A DNA stretch of 64,000 nucleotides from Papio anubis (Eukaryota > Chordata > Mammalia > Primates > Cercopithecidae), in the NCBI RefSeq assembly GCF_008728515.1, contig NC_044991.1, forward strand, positions 36,722,968 to 36,786,967. Reading direction: 5' to 3'. The notes under the pieces were generated by a model that worked only from the letters and a program-made list of their open reading frames with translations, searched no databases and was not told the origin of the DNA. The position numbers and the translations under genes were made by a program. How positions within the stretch are numbered: position 1 is the stretch's first letter; each line of letters begins with the position of its first letter. Shown one piece after another: positions 56,932 to 64,000 of the stretch.

Positions 56932-57283
56932 CAGGGGCCCCCAATCCCTGGGCTGCAAACCAGGGGCCATAAGCCAGGTCCATGGCCTGTTAGGAACCAG
57001 GCTACGCAGCAGAAGGTGAGAGGCTGGTGAATGAGGATTACTGCCTGAGCTCCACCTCCCATCAGATCACCAGCAGCATTAGATTTTCATAGGAGTGTGA
57101 ACCCTATTGTGAACTGCATATGCAAGGGATCTAGGTTGTGTACCCCTTAGGAGAATCGAAAGCCTGATGATCTGAGGTGGAACAGTTTCATCCCAAAACC
57201 ATCCCCACCCCCAACCTCCTCAACCCCCATCATGGAAAAATTGTCTTCCATGAAACCAATCTAAGAAAGATTGGGGACCACTG
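56932..57283 (+). mobile_element. MER1B-type hAT-Charlie transposon
   Basis: It starts 'caggggcccccaatccctgg' and ends 'agaaagattggggaccactg', the terminal inverted repeats of MER1. Inside: 'ggcctgttaggaaccaggct', 'agattttcataggagtgtga', 'gcctgatgatctgaggtgg'. Its length (352 bp) fits the shorter MER1B. 8-bp flanks ccctaaag and tcgtaaag agree at 6 of 8 positions. Confidence 0.92.
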
Positions 57284-57545
57284 TCGTAAAGTATTAATAG
57301 TCTGTTTCTGGAGTGTCTTCTTCCTATTCTATGCTGCTTCTGTCTGATTACTTTCACCTTTATTTTACTCTAAGTCAGTCTTTCTCAACTACATTCTTCT
57401 TTCGAACCACAGATCATAGAAAATTATTTGTGACTATTTTCTTAATTCTGCCCCCTCAAAATGATACATAATAGTATGATTCTAGAATGTCTGGATGCCT
57501 TAGGCTTACTTCTTTCAAGGAAATCCTGATTATTCATGAGACAAT

Positions 57546-57983
57546 TGTGATATCCTGAATAATGGGCTCCCCATATCCTAATCTCCAGGACTTGTGTATA
57601 ACAAAAGGAACTTTTCAGACCAAATTAAGAATCTTGAGATGAGGAGATTATCCTGCATTATCTCAGCGAGCCTTAAATGTAATTACCAGGGTCCTTAAAA
57701 GAAGGAGGCAAGATCAACAGAGAGAGAAAGCCATGTGACAACAGAAGCAAAAATTGGAGTGAAGGGGCCATAAGCCAAGAAATCTAAGCACCTCCAGAAG
57801 CTGGAAAAGGAAAGGGAACACATTCCTTGGATTCTCTAGCAGGAACCAGCCTGGCCAATACCTTGCCTTCACCCAGTGAAATTGATTTCAAACTTCTAGC
57901 CTCCAGACCTGCAAGAAAATAAATGTGTGTTGTTTCAAGTCCCAAGTTGGTGGTAATTCACTATAGTATTCATAGGAAATGAG
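57546..57983 (+). mobile_element. MLT1-type (ERVL-MaLR) LTR
   Basis: 'aagaatcttgagatgaggag', 'attatcctgcattatctcag', 'gggtccttaaaagaaggagg', 'ctccagaagctggaaaagg' and 'ctagcctccagacctgcaag', followed by 'aaaataaatgtgtgttg', are the forward MLT1 pattern. Confidence 0.85.
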
Positions 57984-58782
57984 TCCCATAAGTAACTCTT
58001 AGTTCTCTGCTAGCATTTCAGAGTAAGGAACTAAATGCTAATCGGAAGATCAGAGTGCAAGAACCGCACATGGCATCTGCAGCTCCACTGTAGGAGACTC
58101 CGGATGGGCCATGTTCCTGGGAAACTGCTAATTTCAGTACCTTTAACGCTTTCTTCTTCAGCTGGACAGACTCCCAAGAGAACACTCTCCAGGTCTCCTG
58201 ACTGGAAGGTGAAGACCGACTGCAGCATCCTGGGAGCCAGGTCAGGAAAGCGGGCTGAGGCTAGTCAGCATCCAGCTGCCCCTCATCGCACTGCTGCAGT
58301 GCACAGCCCAGGTGTCCAAAGACCATGCCTTACCCTCTCCAGCCAGTCTTTGCTGAGAGGGGTGGGCAGTGGCCTGGCTGCCCACAGTAGGGTGTAGACA
58401 TAGAGATCGGAGTGCTTACTAAACAAATCCTCCTTATTTGAGTCTTTCTGCCTTACCCCCAAATTCAGAGGTACCTGCTGCCCCTAGTTCCCAAGGTTTG
58501 TGGAATTTGCCGCACACATCTGCTGTTTTAAAATTTTCCCCACTATGGCCTTCTGAACTTTGTTTTCTTTCATCAGTTACCAGTCATCTATCTGTATTCT
58601 GACTCCCAAACCATGTTGTTGTCATTTCTTCTCCCATTTTTTCCATCGTAGTGGGTTTTGCCTTTTTCAAAACAATCCATTCCAGTGGGGCTTCAGGAGG
58701 AGAAAAACGCAAACACATACGTTCAATCAGCAAACTTCACCTACAAAGTTTTTAATTCACTTATCCATCTTATGTCTCATTT
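57984..58782. other. Unannotated interval
   Basis: A 120-codon frame at 58035-58397 (+) has no recognisable domain. No repeat recognised. Confidence 0.4.
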
Positions 58783-59064
58783 GTTTTTGTTTTTGTTTTA
58801 ATTTAGAAACAGAGTCTCACTCTGTCACCTGGGCAAATACGGTGGTGTGATCACAGCCCATCCCAGGCTCAAGAGATCCTCCCACCTCAGCTTCCTAAGT
58901 AGCTACGGGTGCACGCCAGCAAACTCAGCTAAGTTTTTTATTTTTTGTAGAGATGGAGTCTTGCTTTGTTACTCAGACTGGTTTTGAACTCATGGCCTCC
59001 AGCTATCACCCCACCTTGGCCTCTCAAAGTGCTGGGAGTACAGGTGTCAGCCACCACCCCCAGA
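58783..59064 (-). mobile_element. AluJ-like SINE with TSD
   Basis: Reverse Alu, much diverged: 'aacagagtctcactctgtc', 'gtgctgggagtacaggtgtc', end 'ccaccacccccaga'. cttatgtctcattt (58769-58782) and cttatgactcattt (59065-59078) flank it. Confidence 0.93.
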
Positions 59065-59134
59065 CTTATGACTCATTTCTATCTTAATAACATCTATAAA
59101 AAATGAGTGAAGACCATATTCCATATTCTCATTC

Positions 59135-59215
59135 CCATTTCATGAAAAGTGAGCCTCAAAGAAGTCATGTGCTTTATCCAAGGATAAGAAGTCTAGGGCT
59201 CTGAGTCCTGGTCTG
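59135..59215 (-). repeat. MIR SINE fragment
   Basis: 'catttcatgaaaagtgagcc' and 'tcaaagaagtcatgtgcttt' fit a reverse MIR core. Confidence 0.55.
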
Positions 59216-59378
59216 GGATTCCATGGGCCAAGAGGTGCTATCAGTCACATTCTGTCACTGTCACAGAAACCTGCAATACCCCAGAACAGGCATGGAGAAG
59301 GTCAGAACATAGAGACAGAGGCAGTGAAAACAGTTGAGGATGCTAAATTGTCTCAGAAGATTCATTGAGGCCAAATTG

Positions 59379-59487
59379 CAGAAAGAAACAAAGAAAGAAA
59401 AGAAACAAGACATGGGGATAGGGAGGGAGGGAGGAAGAAAGCAAAGAAAGGAACGAAGGAAGGAAAGAAAGAGAGAGAGAGAGAGAA
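59379..59487. repeat. Purine-rich tract (GAAA/GGAA/GA)n
   Basis: Nearly pure A/G on + for about 110 bp, with 'gaaagaaa', 'gggagggagg' and '(ga)n' blocks. Confidence 0.93.
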
Positions 59488-59801
59488 TCTGGCACAAATG
59501 AGAATTCCCCAGTGAGAAAGCAATCTTAGGAATGTCAATAAATTTTTGAATGAAAGTCAAAGCTTGAAATTTTATTGCATGTAAATTTATTCAGTCACTC
59601 AAAAATATCTATTGAACAATTTGCCAGTTATTGAGCTATTATCTCTAAGCTCCAAACTTATCCTTTTCTACCCAGCTTTGTAATGCCAGGGCTAGAACTC
59701 TGCATCCACCATTCTGCCCAGCCAGCTGCTACCTGTTGGGATCCACCAAGAGGGGGTAGTAAAGGGAGACCCTGAGGCTGGGGAAGGGAAAGTGGCCCTC
59801 T

Positions 59802-59897
59802 TCTTCCTGTTCCTGAGTACTTCCTGCTCCTGAGTACTTCCTGTTCCTAAGTACTTCCTGTTTCTGATTAGCTTCTATTCCTGAATACTTCCTTTTA
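59802..59897. repeat. 17-bp tandem repeat with TTCCTG core
   Basis: Five and a half units of 'acttcctgttcctgagt' (59802-59818, 59819-59835, 59836-59852, 59853-59869, 59870-59886, then partial), diverging to the right. Confidence 0.9.
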
Positions 59898-60929
59898 TTG
59901 TCTGCATCACTTCCTCAGTGATAACCCAGGCACTGGAAGTTCTTTCCTGTATCAGCGACTCCATCCAGTTTGCAGTTTTTACAGTATACACAGACCCAGT
60001 TTCAGTGTGGCCCCACTCAGATATCTGAGTCCCAGCTCCATGGGGCCGCTCCTCTGAGCTTCTACATTTTAATAATTTTCTGTTCTTCCTTCTATTCCCT
60101 CACCCCTAGGGGAAGTAGCTATTTCCTGCAGTTGCCACCACCAGGATTTCTTAGAGTTCTCTTTTTGCCTTTCTGCGAAAGAACCCAGTTAACAATTTTA
60201 TATAAAATTATGCCTGTTAAAAGGTGTGGTTTTTATCTCCTGACTGATTCAAGCACTCACTATGAACCACCACTAAAGCTCTATATTAGGTACAAATTTG
60301 GAAGGAAAGAGTCCCCCCTACATAAATGCCGACACATTGCCAAAGGATGAGAAGGTGGCTTTCCTAGATGAATCAGGCTTTGTAGTTATGCTGCATTGAC
60401 CAAATGTTTGGACCAGTGCAGTTTGTGGTTCCCATGAGCAGTGTCCCTTAACTCCAAGAAAATGACTTCAGATATCAAGTCCCCCGGGGCTGTCTTTGAT
60501 GTGCCAGGAGACAGCATGTATCTTGGACAATGGTGCTATCAATTTTCTGTAAGTCAGCCGGGATGACGGCTTTGCTCAGTAAACAGATTTCTATTTGAGC
60601 ACTTTCAAAAGCCAGATTCATTATTTCAGGCATGGTCAGTATATGTTTCTGTGCTAGGCAGGTTATTTTATAGCTGCAGAACGAACAGAACATTTCAGAT
60701 CTCATCAGAGTTCCCTGGACGGCTGTAAAATGTCTTCCTTAAATGTCCTCAGGATCCACATGTGAGACTGAATCAGTTTTTCAGGTTGGGAAAGCCAGTG
60801 TTGGAAAGGAAGAGGCAGTTTCGGGCAGCCACAGTTACTCAGAGCTCAGTTCCGGCCTCTGAAAGCTATCTCCTTCTCTTCCTAGGTCAGACTTACAGGT
60901 CATCTTGTTAAGATATATTAATCCCCATG
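59898..60929. other. Unannotated interval
   Basis: A 126-codon frame at 59970-60350 (+) has no recognisable domain. Nothing else recognised. Confidence 0.4.
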
Positions 60930-61065
60930 GCTGGTTTTGTCTGTGTCTCCTTCCCGCCCTGTCTCCACCAGAATGAGCTTCTTGAAAACAAGGCTAGGGT
61001 CTTGTTTATGTCTCGGGAGTGCAGCATGGTACCTAGAGCCTAGCTGATGCTCTTATTTTTCTTGA
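60930..61065 (+). mobile_element. L2 3' tail
   Basis: 'tgagcttcttgaaaacaagg', 'ctagggtcttgtttatgtct' and 'atggtacctagagcctagct' match the L2 terminal region. Confidence 0.65.
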
Positions 61066-62343
61066 GCTGGAACAAGCTGAATTGACCATGATAATTCCTA
61101 GTGGAAGTTTTAAGCACTATGTAGGAACATGACTCCATGCTCTGATGACCACACTCTATAATATTTTATGGGTACATACATAGTAGGTGTATGTATTTAT
61201 GGGGAACATGAGATATTTTTATATAGGCATACAAGGTGTAATAATCACATCAGGGTAAATGGGGTACCCACCACCTCAAGTATTTATCTTTTCTTCATGT
61301 TATAAACATTCCAGTTATACTCTTTTAGTTATTTTTAAATGTGTAATAAAATTATTATTGACAAGTTACCCTATTGTGCTACCAAATATGAGATCTTATT
61401 CATTCTATCAATTATCCAATTGACAGAATATCAGTCATTCAATTATATTTTGGTACCCATTAACCATGCCCACTTCCCCTCCCCGCCACCCCACCCCCAC
61501 CACCACTACTCTTCCCAGCCTCTGGCAACCATCCTTCTACTCTCTGTCTCCATGAGTTCAACTGATTTAATTTTTAGCTCCTACAAATAAGTGAGAACAT
61601 GTGAAGTTTATCTTTCTGTGCCCGGTTTGTTTCACTTAATGTAACCACCTCCAGTTCAATCCATGATGTTGCAAATGATAGAATCTCATATTTTTATGGC
61701 TGCATAGTACTCTATTGTGTATATGTACCACATTTTCTTTATCCATTCATTTGTTTATGGACACTTGGGTTGTTTCCAAATCTTGGCTATTGTGAATAGT
61801 GCTGTAATAAACATGGGAGTGCAGTTTCCTCTTCAATATACTGATTTCCTTTCTTTCAGGTGTATACCTAGCAGTGGGATTGCTGGATCATAGGGTAGTT
61901 CTATTTTCAGTTTTTTGAAGAACCTCCAAACTGTTCTCCCTAGTGGCTGTACTAATTTACCTTCCCACCAACAGTGTACAAGAGTTCCCTTTTCTCCACA
62001 TCCCTGCCAGCATTCGTTACTGCCTGTCATTTGGATATAAGCCATTTTAACTAGGGTGAGATGATATCTCATTGTAGTTTTGATTTGCATTTCTCTGATG
62101 ATCAATGATGTTGAGCACCTTTTCATATACCTGTTTGCCATTTGTATATTTTTCTTTTAAGAAACATCCATTCAGATCTTTTGCCCATTTTTAATTGAAT
62201 TACTAGATTTTTTCCTTTTGAGTTGTTTGAACTCCCTATATATTCTGGTTATTAATCCCTTGTCAGATGGATACTTTGCAAATATTTTTCCCATTCTGTG
62301 GGTTGTCTCTTCGCTTTGTTGACTGTTTCCTTTGCTGTGCAGA

Positions 62344-62346
<3 letters not shown>

Positions 62347-62375
<29 letters not shown>

Positions 62376-62657
62376 GTGACAGAATCTCACTCTGTTGCCC
62401 AGGCTGGAGCACAGTAGAGCAATCGCAGTTCACTGCAACCTCCGTCTCCCCAATTCAAGTGATTCTCCTGTCTCAGCCTCCTGAGTAGCTGGGATTATAG
62501 GCATGTACCACCACACCCGGCTTATTTTTGTATTTTTAGTAGAGATGGAGTTTCGCCATGTTGACCAGGCTGGTCTCGAACTCCTGACCTCAGACGATCC
62601 ACCTGTCTTGGCCTCCCAAAGTGCTGGAATTAAAAGCATGAGCCACCACACTCGGCC
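62347..62657 (-). mobile_element. Alu SINE within L1
   Basis: A 29-nt T tract, 'gacagaatctcactctgttg', end 'agccaccacactcggcc'. The L1 text resumes as 'agaagctttttag'. Confidence 0.95.
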
Positions 62658-62777
62658 AGAAGCTTTTTAGCTTGATATAATCCCATTTTTCCATTTTTGC
62701 TTTAGTTGCCTGTACTTTTAGAGTATTACTCAAGAAATTTTTGCCCAGACCAATATCCTGGGGAACTTCCCCAATGT

Positions 62778-62805
62778 TTTGTTTGTTTGTTTGTTTGTTT
62801 GTTTT
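62778..62805. repeat. (TTTG)n microsatellite
   Basis: Seven 'ttgt/tttg' units inside the L1. Confidence 0.9.
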
Positions 62806-63289
62806 TGGTAGTTTCGTAGTTTGAGGTCTTACATTTGTCTTTAATCCATTTTGGTTTGATTTTTGTGGGTAGAAAGTGACAGGGGTCTAGTCTCATTCTT
62901 CTGCACATGGATAGCCAGTTTTCCAAGCACCATTTATTGAGGAGACTGTTCTTTCCCCAGTGTATGTTCTTGGTACCTTTGTCGAAAATGAGTTCACTGA
63001 CGATGTCTGGATTTATTTCTGGGTTCTCTATTCTGTTCCATTTGTCTATGTGTCTGTTTTTATACCGGTATGATGCTGTTTTGTTTACTATAGCCCTGTA
63101 GTATAATTTGAAGTCAGGTAATGTGATTCCTCCAGGATTGTTCTTTTGGTCAGGACAACTTTAGGTATTTTGGTCTTTTGTGGTTCCACATACATTTTAG
63201 GATTATTTTTTTCTGCTTCTCTAAAGAATGTCATAGGTATTTTGACAGAGATTTCATTGAATGTATATATTGCTTTGGATAGTGTAGGC

Positions 63290-63774
63290 TACAACCTATA
63301 ATTGGTTTTGCCCTTTCCACTTCCACCTCCCCTGCTTTTAATCAGAAGAGGGAGACAGAATGGGCTGGACATTCTTTCCCATCCATAGCCTCAATGAAAC
63401 GAAAATGCCCCCAGGAAGAGCTGAGGATAAGAGTACAAGGGCCGTCAGTGATCCCAGAAATAGATAGAGGCAGCCCAAGATGAAAGACACCTTCAGGCGA
63501 GAACACACTTCTCTATCCGCTTCTCTCTCTGTTATAATTGAGCCCTTCTGACTTTCCTAATAATAAAAATGCAAATTTTTAAAGATCATAAATCATCTTT
63601 TTCATCTATGAGATTGATAGTTACTTATTAGTATTATTAACAGTAATAGTAATTAATAGTATTATTAACAGTCAATGTATATTGAGATTGACTTTTTAAA
63701 TTCACCTATAACATTTACAAAGATTAAAAAAGGGAGGCACTGAACATATTTTAAAATGGGTTTAAAAAAAAACA
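63290..63774. other. Unannotated interval
   Basis: Contains an AT-rich 'agtattattaacagt' near-duplicate pair at about 63630-63675. Nothing else recognised. Confidence 0.35.
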
Positions 63775-64000
63775 ACCTGGCAATATCAAGCACTGGCAAG
63801 GATGCAGAGCAACTGAAACTCTCAGGAATTGCTGGTGAAACGCAGACTGGCTTGGCTGCTCTGGAAAACGCTTGACAGCTTTTAAAAAGTGAAACATACA
63901 CTTAGTGTGTGACTCAGTAATCCCACTCCTAGGCACCTACCCAAGAGAAATGAAAACTTGTGCTCACACAAGAAAACTCTATACATAAATGTTTATGCAG
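63775..64000 (+). mobile_element. Old L1 (L1ME-type) fragment, continues past the window
   Basis: Sense text: 'ggcaaggatgcagagcaact', 'gtaatcccactcctaggcac', 'ctacccaagagaaatgaaaa'. It is cut by the window edge. Confidence 0.8.

Larger units (their letters stand above)
61158..63289 (-). mobile_element. 5'-truncated L1 (L1PB/L1MA-class) with an Alu inside
   Basis: Reverse L1 3' UTR ('gtaggtgtatgtatttatgg'), then ORF2 ('gatgatcaatgatgttgagc'; 'gttcactgacgatgtctgg'), stopping near 63289. An Alu (62347-62657) splits it. A 'ctataat' motif on both sides may be the target duplication. Frames such as 61833-62141 are ORF2 remnants (CWQGCGEKGTLVHCWWEGKL). Confidence 0.85.

Noticed and set aside
58035..58397. 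120-codon plus-strand frame
   Set aside because: No domain, no repeat, no supporting context. Not called a gene.

Overview
This window is primate nuclear DNA, most likely human or another catarrhine. It holds many Alu elements (including AluY-like copies), young L1PA-type LINE-1 copies, old L1, L2 and MIR fragments, MaLR/MLT1 LTRs, a MER1-type hAT transposon and a class I endogenous retrovirus. No open reading frame looks like a host protein-coding gene. The longest ones lie in Alu sequence, in a GT-rich simple repeat, in retroviral or L1 remnants, or in unique DNA without recognisable domains. I see no rRNA, tRNA, CRISPR or prokaryotic feature. The window reads as a gene desert or as deep intron; without exons I cannot tell which. 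Layout: 1-22 kb is mostly old single-copy-looking DNA dotted with Alus, MIRs, L1/L2 pieces and MaLR LTRs. It also has a 530-bp GT-rich repeat (11.84-12.36 kb), a probable solo LTR (12.4-13.0 kb), a hAT-like fossil (18.2-18.7 kb) and an L2 piece that still shows a reverse-transcriptase YADD motif (19.7-20.6 kb). 22.1-39.06 kb is a nest. An ancient L1 (minus) was split by a near full-length L1 (23.4-35.46 kb, minus). That L1 was in turn split by a 6.4-kb gammaretrovirus-like provirus (25.975-32.354 kb, minus). The outer L1 also took a short L1PA, three Alu insertions and a 220-bp unclassified insertion. 39-64 kb alternates unique DNA with L1PA (46.4-48.5 kb), L1 (61.2-63.3 kb), Alus, a solo LTR (54.7-55.2 kb), MER1B (56.9-57.3 kb), MLT1 and several microsatellites. 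The provirus is the most informative object. In sense order it has a 5' LTR, leader, gag remnants (PPPY motif, capsid homology region, damaged zinc knuckle), a broken protease, no reverse-transcriptase polymerase domain, RNase H, an integrase with a stop and an altered catalytic Asp, a strongly deleted env, a polypurine tract and a 3' LTR. Its LTR ends hold an ~86-bp unit that carries a tRNA-Arg-like primer-binding site: one copy in the 5' LTR, two in the 3' LTR, and a decayed copy in the leader. Target-site repeats abut the outermost units, so the units seem to have become part of the LTR. A 138-bp tract identical between the otherwise ~8-10% diverged LTRs suggests gene conversion. A second notable object is an Alu at 38.54-38.83 kb whose 5' two thirds is inverted within a single pair of target-site duplications, as expected from twin priming.
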